From Anaeramoeba flamelloides (taxonomy: Eukaryota; Metamonada; Anaeramoebidae), in assembly GCA_027625915.1 (NCBI GenBank), contig JANTQA010000023.1, forward strand, positions 11,408,001 to 11,472,000: a stretch of 64,000 nucleotides of DNA. Direction: 5' to 3'. The notes below the pieces were generated by a model. It did not search any database. It saw nothing but the letters and a program-made list of their open reading frames with translations, and had not been told where the DNA came from. Made by a program: the position numbers and the translations under genes. This document shows positions 25,420 to 35,873 of the stretch, one piece after another (positions within the stretch are counted from its first letter, which is position 1; each line of letters begins with the position of its first letter).

Positions 25420-25660
25420 TTATTTTTTTTATACTCTGTATACACAGAGGAAATCTTAGTATGGTAAAAAAACTGAAATTTCCAGTGTATATACACTGGA
25501 TAATACAAGTTTGAGAAATTAAGAATATTACTCTGTATATCCAAAGGAAAATTCCTCACTTCTTCAAATAAATGAAATACCAGAGTATATACACAGTATA
25601 ATATACTTTTGTTAAATTCCAAATATTCCTCGGTCTAAACAGAGTATAATTTTCATTCAA
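25420..25660. repeat. Cluster of degenerate GTATATAC / TATACAGAG words
   Basis: At least six near-palindromic words recur at 30-60 nt spacing: TCTGTATACACAGAGG, CAGTGTATATACACTGG, CTGTATATCCAAAGG, AGAGTATATACACAG, TCGGTCTAAACAGAG. A second cluster with similar words lies at 36820-37120. Function unknown. Confidence 0.45.
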
Positions 25661-25892
25661 TAAAAAGATAGAAATTACTTTTTATATACTTGGAAAAAAT
25701 ATCGTTCTAAATTTACGTTATAATTTTCAAGTATCAAACGATCAATAATAACTATGATTCGAAAAAATAAAGATTTAACCCGATATCTACAATTCTCCAA
25801 CAAATTGAATTGTTGTATACTCTTCCCACGAAAAAACTTTCAACAGTCTTTATTTTAGATGAATATATCTCAAATAAAAATTAATAATCAAT

Positions 25893-26093
25893 TACAGTCA
25901 GTTTCACTTTTAAGGCACAAACTTTCAACGAAATTTAAGGCACAAAAAAAATCTCAAATTAAGGCACAAAATTCAAATTCTAGTAAAAATAAATTGTAAA
26001 AAATGAAATTTCAAATTTTGTGCCTTAATTTGAGATTTTTTTGTTCCTTAAATTCCGTTGAAAGTTTGTGCCTTAAAAGTGAAACTGACTGTA
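25893..26093. mobile_element. Family A palindromic element, copy 2
   Basis: 201 nt, both TACAGTCAG ends intact, TA-bounded. Confidence 0.85.
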
Positions 26094-26285
26094 TTCCTAA
26101 TTCTCGATTTTACGTTAATAAACAATTTAATTAATCCACAAAATAACAACTAACAAGAAAAAAAAACATAATAGTATATATTTTTTACGTAATCACATTC
26201 TACCACTTTCATTACAAATCTACAAAATCTGTCCAAAATAAAAATATTTTTTTAAGAAAGTAAAAATTATTTTTTTTATTTTAAT

Positions 26286-26487
26286 TACAGTCAGTTTCAC
26301 TTTTAAGGCACAAACTTTCAACGAAATTTAAGACACAATGAAAATCTCAAATTAAAGCACAAAATTCAAATTCTAGTAAAAATAAATTGTAAAGAAAAAA
26401 AATTCCAAATTTTGTGCCTTAATTTGAGATTTTTTTGTGCCTTAAATTTCGTTGAAAGTTTGTGTCTTAAAAGTGAAACTGACTGTA
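26286..26487. mobile_element. Family A palindromic element, copy 3
   Basis: 202 nt, both ends intact, TA-bounded. Confidence 0.85.
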
Positions 26488-26530
26488 TAAAAAGAAAAAA
26501 AAGATTTAAAAGAGTATTTAAAAATCAAAT

Positions 26531-26728
26531 TACAGTCAGTTTCACTTTTAAGGCACAAACTTTCAACGGAATTTAAGGAACAAAAAAATCTCAAATTAAA
26601 GCACAAAATTGAAATTCTAGTAAAATAAATTGTAAAATAAAAATTACAAATTTTGTGCCTTAATTTGAGATTTTTTTGTGCCTTAAATTTCGTTGAAAGT
26701 TTGTGCCTTAAAAGTGAAACTGACTGTA
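26531..26728. mobile_element. Family A palindromic element, copy 4
   Basis: 198 nt, both ends intact; only 43 nt from copy 3. Confidence 0.85.
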
Positions 26729-27089
26729 ATAATAAATAAATTAAACATACCGTTGAATATCTAAAATTTAGAAGATTAGTAAAATAAAATAAGCAAATAA
26801 TTTAAAAATTTACACATAAAAAAATGAGAAACTTAATATATGACCATACAAAGTATATTAAACACACCCACAGATTGAGATCCGAAATATCCAGAACATT
26901 ATTTGTTTATTTTTCATTCAGTCTCTTTTAGAAATTATATGATATTATTCGACATTAATATAATACAAAAAAATAAAATTTATTAAATAATATAACATTT
27001 TAAAAAAATAAAACAGATACATATTTTATCTTTGTTAAAAAATTTAACACATTGATAGAGATTAGTGTGAATAGGATTCTTGTAAACAA

Positions 27090-27232
27090 TACAGTCAGTT
27101 TCACTTTTAAGGCACAAACTTTCAACGAAATTTAAGGCACAATAAAAATCCCAAATTAAGGCACAAAATTTGAAATTTCATTTTTTACAATTTATTTTTA
27201 CTAGACTTTGAATTTTGAGCTTTAATTTGAGT
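27090..27232. mobile_element. Family A element, copy 5, truncated on the right
   Basis: The left arm and centre are present; the match stops after the right-arm word TTTAATTTGAG and the right end is missing. Confidence 0.75.
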
Positions 27233-27400
27233 TACAATTTTGATTAGAAATTAAGAGGTACTCTTATAAATCCAAATTTCGGTAATAATAAATATAATTT
27301 ATGATGAATGCCAATTCCACATTCCAGATACAAACTTTCAACAAAATTTACGGTAAAAGAATAATATCAAACATTTTAATAGATTTCTAATTTTGTTATT

Positions 27401-27600
27401 TACAGTCAGTTTCACTTTTAAGGCACAAACTAGCAACGGAATTTAAGGCACAAGAAAATCTCAAATTAGAGCAAAAAATTTGAAATTTTTTTTTTTACAA
27501 TTTATAATACTAGAATCTGAATTTTGTGCCTTAATTTGAGATTTTTATTGTGCCTTAAATTTCGTTGAAAGTTTGTTCCTTGAAAGTGGAACTGACTGTA
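27401..27600. mobile_element. Family A element, copy 6, with an older left arm beside it
   Basis: 200 nt, both ends present. At about 27316-27353 lies an eroded left-arm fragment (CAAACTTTCAACAAAATTTA), so this copy may have landed in an older copy. Confidence 0.8.
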
Positions 27601-27682
27601 ATTTGTTATTCTTAATGTTCTATAAATTTAATTGAAATACTGTGATTTAACAGTAGAACCGATATTAATATAAAACAAAAAA

Positions 27683-28272
27683 GAATCATTTCCACTTTTA
27701 AACACAAACATTCAACCAAAATTTAATGTATACATTCAGTTTCACCTTTAAGACACAAACTATCAATGAAATTTAAGACACAAAAAAATATGAAATTAAA
27801 GCATAAAATTTGGATTTTTTTAATTTTTACAAATAATTATTTTCGAATCCAAAATTTTGTGCTTTAATTTGAGATTTTTTTGTGCCTTAAATTTTGTTGA
27901 TAATTTACCTCTTAAAGTGGAACTGACTTTAAATAAAATCAAATTAAGACACAAAATTCTGAATCCTAGTTAATTTTTGTTAAAAAAAAACAATTCCAAA
28001 AAATGTACCCTAATTTGAAAATTTTTTTGTATCTTGAATTTAGTTGAAAGTTTACAGTCAGTTTCACTATTAAGACACAAACTTTCTACGAAATTTAAGG
28101 CACAAAAAAAATCTCAAATTAAGGCACAAACTTCAAATTCTAGTAAAATAATTTGTGAAAATTAAAATTCCAAAAAATTGTGCTTTAATTTGAGATTTTT
28201 TTGTGCCTTAAATTTCGTTGAAAGTTTGTGCCTTAAAAGCGAAACTGACTGTATATCTTAAAATTAGAACTG
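27683..28272. mobile_element. Nest of family A elements: an old copy interrupted by copies 7 and 8
   Basis: An eroded left arm (27683-27730, with TTTCCACTTTTAA and AATTTAATG) is followed by copy 7 (27731-27931, degenerate, ends TACATTCAG and CTGACTTTA). Then come the old copy's middle (27932-28052, with TCAAATTAAGACACAAAA and a TTTAGTTGAAAGTT right-arm word), then copy 8 (28053-28253, both ends intact), then the old copy's last bases (TATCTTAAAATTAGAACTGA). Both insertions are at a TA. Confidence 0.65.
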
Positions 28273-28363
28273 AAAGATTCTATGTCAGTTGGTGAGTTTG
28301 AAAGGATTTTATAATTAAAATTATTATTATTCTATTTTGATAATCAGATATTCTATTTACGAT

Positions 28364-28565
28364 TACAGTCAGTTTCACTTTTAAGGCACAAACTTTCATC
28401 GAAATTTAAGGCGCAAAAAAATATCAAATTAAGGCACAAAATTTGGAATTCTAGTAAAAATAAATTGCAAAAAAAAAAAATTCCAAATTTTGTGCCTTAA
28501 TTTGAGATTTTTTTGTGCCTTAAATTTCGTTGAAAGTTTGTGCCTTAAAAGTGAAACTGACTGTA
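28364..28565. mobile_element. Family A palindromic element, copy 9
   Basis: 202 nt, both ends intact. It abuts the coding piece ending QTNI of the minus-strand C48-like gene. Confidence 0.85.
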
Positions 28566-28674
28566 ATATTTGTTTGATCTTTTTCTATTTTATAATTACT
28601 TTCATCTCCAAAAGTTAACGTTTCATAATTTTCTTCTTTCTGTTGCAAATCATCTAGATTAAATTTATAACTAC

Positions 28675-28878
28675 TACAGTCAGTTTCACTTTTAAGGCAC
28701 AAACTTTCAACGAAATTTAAGGCACAAAAAAATCTCAAATTAAGGCACAAAATTTGGAATTTTTTTTTTTTTTGCAATTATTTTTACTAGAATTCCAAAT
28801 TTTGTGCCTTAATTTGATATTTTTATTGTGTCTTAAATTTAGTTGAAAGTTTGTGCCTTAAAAGTGAAACTGACTGTA
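28675..28878. mobile_element. Family A palindromic element, copy 10
   Basis: 204 nt, both ends intact. Lies inside the coding region: KKTFFKN before it and SSYKFNLDDLQQ after it (minus strand) are in the same frame if the element and one TA are omitted. Confidence 0.85.
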
Positions 28879-29095
28879 ATATTTTTAAAAAAAGTTTTTT
28901 TAATTTGTTGATCAGATATATTAACAATTCCCCTTTCTTCACTAATATTTAAAATTAGTTTTACAATTATTTCCTTTAAAAAATGTCTTTTTTGATTAAT
29001 TTCATTCTGGCTAAATATCATTTCATTTGGTAAACTTTCTAACTGTTGAAAAATTTTTGGATATTGTACATTTTTTAGTATAGAAATTAAAAAGA

Positions 29096-29130
29096 TAGAT
29101 AGATAGATAGATATATATATATATATATAT
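29096..29130. repeat. GATA/TA microsatellite
   Basis: TAGA repeated, then TA repeated, inside the C48-like coding region directly after the DCG motif; the reading frame differs on its two sides. Confidence 0.8.
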
Positions 29131-29274
29131 ATTCTATTACATACAGTCCACAATCATAACTATTTTGTTGTTCAGGCAATTTTAATTTATAAATATTGTT
29201 TTTAATATCAACCGATGGAATTATTTTTTTAAAATTCAAAAGAATTTCATGATAAGAATTTAATAAATTTTCTA

Positions 29275-29451
29275 TACAATCAGTTTAACTTTTAAGACAC
29301 AAACTATCAACTAAATTTAAGGCACAAAATTTGTAATATTTTTTTACAATTTATTTTTACTAGAATTCCAAATTTTGTGCCTTAATTTGAGATTTTTTTT
29401 GTGCCTTAAATTCCGTTGAAAGTTTGTGCCTTAAAAGTGAAACTGACTGTA
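29275..29451. mobile_element. Family A element, copy 11, shortened
   Basis: 177 nt with ends TACAATCAG and CTGACTGTA; part of the left arm is deleted. MYTNVQFFN before and IENLLNSYHEIL after (minus strand) share a frame if element plus one TA are omitted. Confidence 0.8.
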
Positions 29452-29566
29452 TTAAAAAATTGAACATTCGTATACATACTTAGCAACCCAATTTGTGCAT
29501 AAATTATATAACGTTAACTTTTGGAGATGAAAGTAATTATAAAATAGAAAAAGATCAAACAAATAT

Positions 29567-29965
29567 TACAGTCAGTTTCACTTTTAAGGCACGAACTATC
29601 AACGGAATTTAAGGAACAAAAAAATCTCAAATTGGGGCACAAAATTTGGAATTTTTTTTTTTACAATTTATAATACTAGAATCTGAATATTGTGCCTTAA
29701 TTTGAGATTTTTATTGTGCCTTAAATTTCGTTGATACAGTCGGTTTCACTTTTAAGGCACGAACTATCAACGAAATTTAAGGCACAAAAAAATCTCAAAT
29801 TGGGGCACAAAATTTGGATTTTTTTTTTTTTACAAATTATTTTACTAGAATTTCAATTTTGTGCTTTAATTTGAGATTTTTTCTGTGCCTTAAATTTAGT
29901 TGAAAGTTTGTGCCTTAAAAGTGAAACTGACTGTAGTTTGTGCCTTAAAATTGGAACTGACTGTA
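29567..29965. mobile_element. Family A copy 12 interrupted by copy 13 (29735-29935)
   Basis: Copy 12 runs 29567-29734, stops at CGTTGA, and resumes at 29936 with GTTTGTGCCTTAAAA, ending CTGACTGTA at 29965. Copy 13 is complete between (TACAGTCGG to CTGACTGTA). Restoring one TA gives TTGATAGTTTG, a word seen uninterrupted in other copies (32090, 34092). This shows directly that TA is the duplicated target. Confidence 0.85.
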
Positions 29966-30497
29966 TCTTCCCTTTCAAAATTTGGAATTGATTTCTCGTT
30001 TCTTACATACCATTGGAAATAATTAACTTTGATCAATCTTTGAATAGCCCTTGATACCTTCGGAGAAAGTGTTTTTCTAATTTCTATATCAAAATATTTT
30101 TTAAATACTGTTGGAACGATATTTAGATAATATTTATATCCTTTAGTAAATTCAAATATATTATTCTTATCATTGAATTGAATTATTTTTACAAAATAAT
30201 TATATAGCGTTTTACTATCAAAAGGCTGTCGATATAAAGTATTGATTTCATCTTGTTTATCTTCATATATTTTATCTAGAATAATTACATTTGATTGGTC
30301 ACCACTGCAGTTATTTTCTTCAGATGGATAATTAATAGAATTTCCTATATCATATTCAAAATTATTTTTACTCTGATCTTTATTTTTTTCGAACATTAAT
30401 GTTATTTTTACATTCTTTTTATTTTCCAATTTCTTTTCCTTGCCTTCTTCAGCATAGATTATTTCTCAACTTTTATTTTCTTTATTTATTTTCATCA

Positions 30498-30697
30498 TAC
30501 AGTCAGTTTCACTTTTAAGGAACAAACTTTCAACGAAATTTAAGGCACAATAAAAATCTCAAATAAAGGCACAAAATTCAAATTCTAGTAAAAATAAATT
30601 GTAAAAAAAAAATTCCAAATTTTGTGCCTTAATTTGAGATTTTTTTGTGCCTTAAATTCCGTTGAAAGTTTGTGCCTTAAAAGTGAAACTGACTGTA
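30498..30697. mobile_element. Family A palindromic element, copy 14
   Basis: 200 nt, both ends intact; lies within the Lys/Glu-rich part of the C48-like gene. Confidence 0.85.
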
Positions 30698-31189
30698 TTT
30701 ATTTTTTCTTTTTTTTCTTTCTTTTCTTCTTTTCTTTTATTTTCTTTTTTTTTCTTTTTATTCTTCTGATCCTTCACATTGTTTGTTTTATTAATATTTC
30801 CTTTTCTATCTTTATAACCCTTGTTCTTTTCATTTACTTTCAGTTTAATTTTTTTTTTTTTTTTCATTTGTAAATCTGTGTAATAATCTTCGAGTTTTTT
30901 AATTTTTATAATTTGTTTGATAATCTTATTATGGCTCCATTTCTGATAAATTAAACCTTTTATTTCAATAAAGTAATTATTATTATGATCTGTTAATATT
31001 GTATTAAAAAAATTAAATATTAGGCTATTTATTAATAAAAAGTAACAATCTTCACCAATCGTTTTATCATAATGAGTATCCCTTACACGATAACGTGTTA
31101 TTTTTTTGTTAATGCATCAGGTGTAACCTTGCTTAGATTGATGTTTAGATTCAATAAAATTAATTTAAACGCATAATGTGGAACTTTCA

Positions 31190-31392
31190 TACAGTCAGTT
31201 TCACTATTAAGACACAAACTTTCAACGAAATTTAAGGCACAATAAAAATCTCAAATTAAGGCACAAAATTCAAATTCTAGTGAAAATAAATTGTAAAATA
31301 AAAAATTCTAAAATTTTGTGCCTTAATTTGATATTTTTATTGTGCCTTAAATTTCGTTGAAAGTTTGTGCCTTAAAAGTGAAACTGACTGTA
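31190..31392. mobile_element. Family A palindromic element, copy 15
   Basis: 203 nt, both ends intact. FKYLDQVFDKDF before it and MKVPHYAFK after it (minus strand) share a frame if element plus one TA are omitted. Confidence 0.85.
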
Positions 31393-31435
31393 AAATCTTT
31401 ATCAAAAACCTGATCCAAATATTTGAATATGTGTA

Positions 31436-31636
31436 TACAGTCAGTTCCACTTTTAAGGCACAAACTTTCAACGAAATTTGGGGCGCAAAAATATCTCAAA
31501 TTAAGGCACAAAATTTGAATTTTTTTTTTTTTACATTTTTTTTTACTAGAATTTGAATTTTGTGCTTTAATTTGAGATTTTTTTTGTGCCTTAAATTTCG
31601 TTGAAAGTTTGTGCCTTAAAAGTGGAACTGACGGTA
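31436..31636. mobile_element. Family A palindromic element, copy 16
   Basis: 201 nt, ends TACAGTCAG and CTGACGGTA; 43 nt of coding-like sequence separates it from copy 15. Confidence 0.85.
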
Positions 31637-31679
31637 AAACAAATTGCTTTTTTGTATTTCGTAATCAATTTTATTCGAT

Positions 31680-32290
31680 TTAGTCTGATTTGTGGTTATT
31701 TTAAACCCCTCTCAATTTGACCAAGTAAGGATTAGATAATAGTCTTTCAATAAAAATAACTCATTTGAAAAATGAAAAAAAAAAAAAAGAAAAAAAAAGT
31801 CACCAAGATCTCGTAAAAAGCCAAAGAGCGACACTTCAAAACTGACATAGTTGTTTTCCGAATTGTAATTCACAACCATTCTAATTATAAATTGAGTGTC
31901 ACTCTTTGGCGTTTTTTTTTCTACAGTCAGTTTCACTTTTAAGGCACAAACTTTCAACGAAATTTAAGGCACAAAAAAATCTTAAATTAAGGCACAAAAT
32001 TTGGAATTTTATTTTTTAAAATTTATTTTTACTAGAATTTGAATTTTGTGCTTTAATTTGAGATTTTTTTTTGTGCCTTAAATTTCGTTGATAGTTTGTG
32101 TCTTAAAAGTGAAACTGACTGTAAAAATTTCCTCTTTTTTGGTTGTTGATTTTTGTAGATCGGCCGTACATCATAGGTTGGTTGGTTTTTGATTGGTGTT
32201 AGTACCTCAATAAAATCACTAAAAAGTTTTTTTCCATTTCAGAATAAAAAATTTCACCGTAATGACTCTATCCTTAACCATATTTGGTGA
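31680..32290. repeat. Dispersed repeat R1, copy 3, hit by a family A element
   Basis: Matches 1850-2230. The homology is split by family A copy 17 (31922-32123), so R1 is the older layer. Confidence 0.5.
31922..32123. mobile_element. Family A palindromic element, copy 17
   Basis: 202 nt, both ends intact, inserted in repeat R1. Confidence 0.85.
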
Positions 32291-33082
32291 CTTCTAGTGG
32301 GATCCTTTGTTAAAAAATATTGGGGAAATATTCTAGCATGGTTTAAAATTATGGTTAGGTTATTTTTATGGGGGTAGCACAGCATTTCCAAATTTTTGTG
32401 AACGTTTACACATTTTTCACAATTTTATTGTAAAATAAAATCTCGGTAATTATACCAAAAAATCGTTTTTTTGTTATTCCAACGAGTATTATATAATCTG
32501 GAAAATAATTATTTCAATTTTTCTTCGGGTTTGGTATATTATTTGACGAGATCTCTCTTTTGAAAATGATTCACAGAATCCTTCCCAATCCAAGATGTGA
32601 ATTCACACAGTTAATAAACGTGTGAAAATTTTATGAACGATTTTTCTCGACCACGATTTCTGTATTGGTGGTGTATTTCAAGCAATATGGAAATTTATTT
32701 CTCCTTTTTTTTTTCACGGTTTTTTTCACACTCTTCACACATCATTCACAATTTTGGTAACAAGCATTCACAAAAAAAAATAAATTAGAATCAAGGGTCA
32801 ATAGTGGGTAATTTTTGTTCGGCATCATCTGTGTAACAAATTATTTTTTGGATTTTTTATTTTTGTGAATTCACAATTCAAAATGTTACCGATTTTGTGA
32901 AATTTAATTTCTTGTGTAGAATTCAATTTGAAAATGCTGTGAGGTAAATTTAATTAATTATCAAGTGGTATTAAATGTACCAAAAAAAATTTTATAATTG
33001 TTATTCAAATGGATTTGAATTTGGTGGTATAAATGTGTGATTCAAATAAAGGATCTGAGTGAAAAGAAAAAATGGAAAAAAA

Positions 33083-33540
33083 TTAATATAAAGAAAGAAA
33101 AGAAAGTAAGTTAAAAAAAGAAAAGAAAACAATAATTACGATATTTATTTTTATTTTTTTTTTCTCTAATAGCTGATCTGTTGTATCTGGAATGAAGATT
33201 TCCCTTTTTATTGATAAGTCATCATTTAGATGGTCTTGGTCCATTATTTGATTTCGAATGAGTAAAACCATTTTCTCCTTTTTATTATAGCGTTTCCAAA
33301 ATGGAATTTTTTTAATTCTTGTTTTTCCAGGTTGGGTGAGTTAATAATTTTCATTTCGTGAAATAGCTTCTTTTGGCATTTAATAATATTTTGTTTCTTT
33401 CTTATTATTTTTTGGGTTTCTGTTATTCGGTCGTTTATATGCATATTGCTATTTATTTTAATTTTGAAATTAGTGTCAAAATGATAGGAACACCTAATGT
33501 TTGAAATGTTTTCAATTTTTTCAGTTTCAAAAGAAAACAT
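33083..33540 (-). pseudogene. Coding-like fragment of unknown protein
   Basis: A minus-strand frame from 33540 reads RCSYHFDTNFKIKINSN, IIRKKQNIIKCQKKLF and NSPNLEKQELKKFHFGN, then stops. A second frame continues from 33271 with MDQDHLNDDLSIKREIF and IPDTTDQLLEKKK. The two overlap, so one frame change separates them. Composition is coding-like but no family is recognised. It lies upstream, on the same strand, of the C48-like pieces and might be their 5' part. Confidence 0.3.
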
Positions 33541-33925
33541 TCAAGAAAAAATGAAACAAAGAAAAAGGGAACAGCTTTCGAGATATTTTGAAAGGGGGGT
33601 CAACAACAAGATGTTTTTTTTTATAAAATGTGTTAGTTTCGATGAGTCTTGGTCACTAGTGTCCATCATTTTGAATCGATAAAACGCAAGTTCAAAATGA
33701 TTTTTTGAGAAATTCGAGTTTTCTATTAAAAGTGGAATTTTACAAGTAAAAATATTATTTTGGGAAATAATTACAAATAAAGGTCATCTTGAACCATTTT
33801 TTTAGATAAAACAACCAATATTTTATTGTTAAAAATACATTCCAGTTCAAAATTTTTACATCCTATCTAAATTCATTTTTTTTAATCTTTTGTGGTTATT
33901 GTCATTTTATCTTTGTTGAATTTTT

Positions 33926-34127
33926 TACAGTCAGTTTCACTTTTATGACACAAACTTTCAACGAAATTTAATGCACAAAAAAAATCTAAAATTAAGGCAC
34001 AAAAATTGGAATTTTTTATTTTACAATTTATTTTTACTAGAATCTGAATATTGTGCCTTAATTTGAGATTTTCATTGTGCCTTAAATTTCGTTGATAGTT
34101 TGTGCCTTAAAAGTGAAACTGACTGTA
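33926..34127. mobile_element. Family A palindromic element, copy 18
   Basis: 202 nt, both ends intact. It carries the TTGATAGTTTG variant. A family B right-end remnant (GTGTCCAAATTGTTGG) follows at 34147. Confidence 0.85.
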
Positions 34128-34954
34128 TTCATTTAACTATTAAAAATGTGTCCAAATTGTTGGAAATTAGTTAAAATTTATTTTTTTGATCATTATCATG
34201 ACCATTGAAAAAAATTAATTATTTTTTTATAAAAAATTTCTTTTTATTTTTCAAAAGTCTAATTGTGAATTATTACAAATGTCGATTGAAAAGCGTGAAG
34301 AAATATTAAAATATTTAAGAACAAATATGAAGAACCTCGATTTAATTACAATAAAATTATTTCTTGATTCGGGGTTCGGAGAGATTTCAAATTCAAAAAA
34401 AAAGTTTAATAATACTCAATCGAATCTATGATTTATTAAAGAAGGATGATCTTCCTGATTTATTAAAACTTAAATTACAATTTGATCAAATATTCAATAT
34501 TCAAAACAAAAGAAAGAGAAATAATATGAAACAGGGGGGTGCTATCAAAAGTTTAATCAAATCAATGGGGAACAGGAAGTGGGAAGGGGAAGTGGAAAAG
34601 AAGAAAATATAAGAAGGGGGGTAGATAACAAACAAGAAAAACATTCAGAAATAGTAAATGGGAATGATGATCAAAACAGAGATAAAATAGAAAATGAAAA
34701 TAAGGTTGATATTTGTCAAACAATTGTTGAAAGTGATAAAAATGAAAAAGTGCAAGAGAATTCAAAAGTAAATAAAAAAAGTCAAATTGTAGAAGTTCAA
34801 GAATTAAATCTGAAAAATAATTTAGATTTGGATTATATTTTCAAATATCATGATTTAATTCCTTTGCGTAAAAAATTTAAGGGGTTAAGTGAAGCAATTA
34901 TTGAAAGTGTAAAGAGTATTATTTTAAATAATATTTTATATATAAATGATAGTT

Positions 34955-35155
34955 TACAGTCAGTTTCACTTTTAAGGCACAAACTTTCAACGAAATTTAA
35001 GGCACAATAAAAATCTCAAATTAAAGCACAAAATTCAAATTCTAGTAAAATAAATTGTAAAAAAAAAAAATTTCCAAAATTGTGCCTTAATTTGAGATTT
35101 TTTTGTGCCTTAAATTTCGTTGAAAGTTTGTGCCTTAAAAGTGAAACTGACTGTA
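34955..35155. mobile_element. Family A palindromic element, copy 19
   Basis: 201 nt, both ends intact. It sits between codons of NNILYINDSL and FHLVNLSFDFW, which share a frame if element plus one TA are omitted. Confidence 0.85.
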
Positions 35156-35255
35156 TTTCATCTCGTAAATCTCAGTTTTGATTTCTGGGATGAAACATTA
35201 GATAAAGAAATACAAATTACACATATTAATCCAAATATCGATGAAATAAAATTAT

Positions 35256-35262
35256 TAATATA

Positions 35263-35298
<36 letters not shown>

Positions 35299-35299
35299 A
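35256..35299. repeat. TA microsatellite
   Basis: About 44 nt of TA with one CA interruption, inside the unrecognised plus-strand gene. Confidence 0.85.
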
Positions 35300-35672
35300 T
35301 TTCCATTTTAGATTGAAGAAGAAAATTATAAATTATATAACTAATTATAATGTAAAGCAAACTGGCGAATATATAAAAAATGGGGGAAAGTGTAATATTA
35401 TTGATGATTTATTAGTTTTATGTAGAAATGAACTATGGTTCAAACATTTTCCCAAATTAGAACAAAAAGTCTTTGTTCAGAATATCTTTATTCAATGGTA
35501 TAGAGATAATTAGTGTTAATGGGTTACAAATTGAATCCTTTTTGAACGAAAAAATTCGAAATGAATTGGTGTTTAATTTAGAAGATTTCAATTTCCTAAA
35601 AAATAATTTAATTGTTGATCAGATCGGGGTTCAAACAGTTAACAGAAAAAGAAAAAAATTAAAATATACATA

Positions 35673-35873
35673 TACAGTCAGTTTCACTTTTAAGACACAA
35701 ACTTTCTACGAAATTTAAGGCACAAAAAAAATCTCAAATTAAGGCACAAAATTCAAATTCTAGTAAAATAATTTGTGAAAATTAAAATTCCAAAAAATTG
35801 TGCTTTAATTTGAGATTTTTTTGTGCCTTAAATTTCGTTGAAAGTTTGTGCCTTAAAAGTGAAACTGACTGTA
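35673..35873. mobile_element. Family A palindromic element, copy 20
   Basis: 201 nt, both ends intact; very similar to copy 8. RKRKKLKYTY before it and KGITFSKKIKKK-stop after it share a frame if element plus one TA are omitted. Confidence 0.85.

Larger units (their letters stand above)
28566..31664 (-). pseudogene. Ulp1/SENP (C48)-like gene, coding pieces split by family A elements
   Basis: Minus-strand open pieces alternate with palindromic elements. In reading order: TKKQFVLHIFKYLDQVFDKD and MKVPHYAFKLILLNLN (about 31664-31090); a piece with RYRVRDTHYDKTIGEDCYFL and a Lys/Glu run (about 31095-30698); a piece with LYRQPFDSKTLYNYFV and VSRAIQRLIKVNYFQWY (about 30470-29966); IENLLNSYHEIL, then KLKLPEQQNSYDCGLYVIEY (29274-29130); then FSQNEINQKRHFLKEIIVKL and DLQQKEENYETLTFGDE (to 28566). 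The QQNSYDCG motif and the following KR-x-L-x-E-I-I-x-K-L are typical of the C-terminal half of C48 deSUMOylating peptidases (catalytic Cys in DCG). The His-Trp segment was not found. One in-frame TGA lies near 30470, two frame changes were seen (one in an AT/GATA microsatellite at 29096-29130), and the locus contains an inversion. Probably inactive unless the elements are removed from DNA or RNA. Confidence 0.6.

Noticed and set aside
29141-29149. TACAGTCC resembling a family A left end
   Set aside because: It is the inverse of the codons for Gly-Leu-Tyr in the DCG motif; no arm or partner end follows.
30622-30873. Open frame with a Phe-rich tail
   Set aside because: It begins inside a family A palindrome and continues antisense to the Lys/Glu-rich coding piece.
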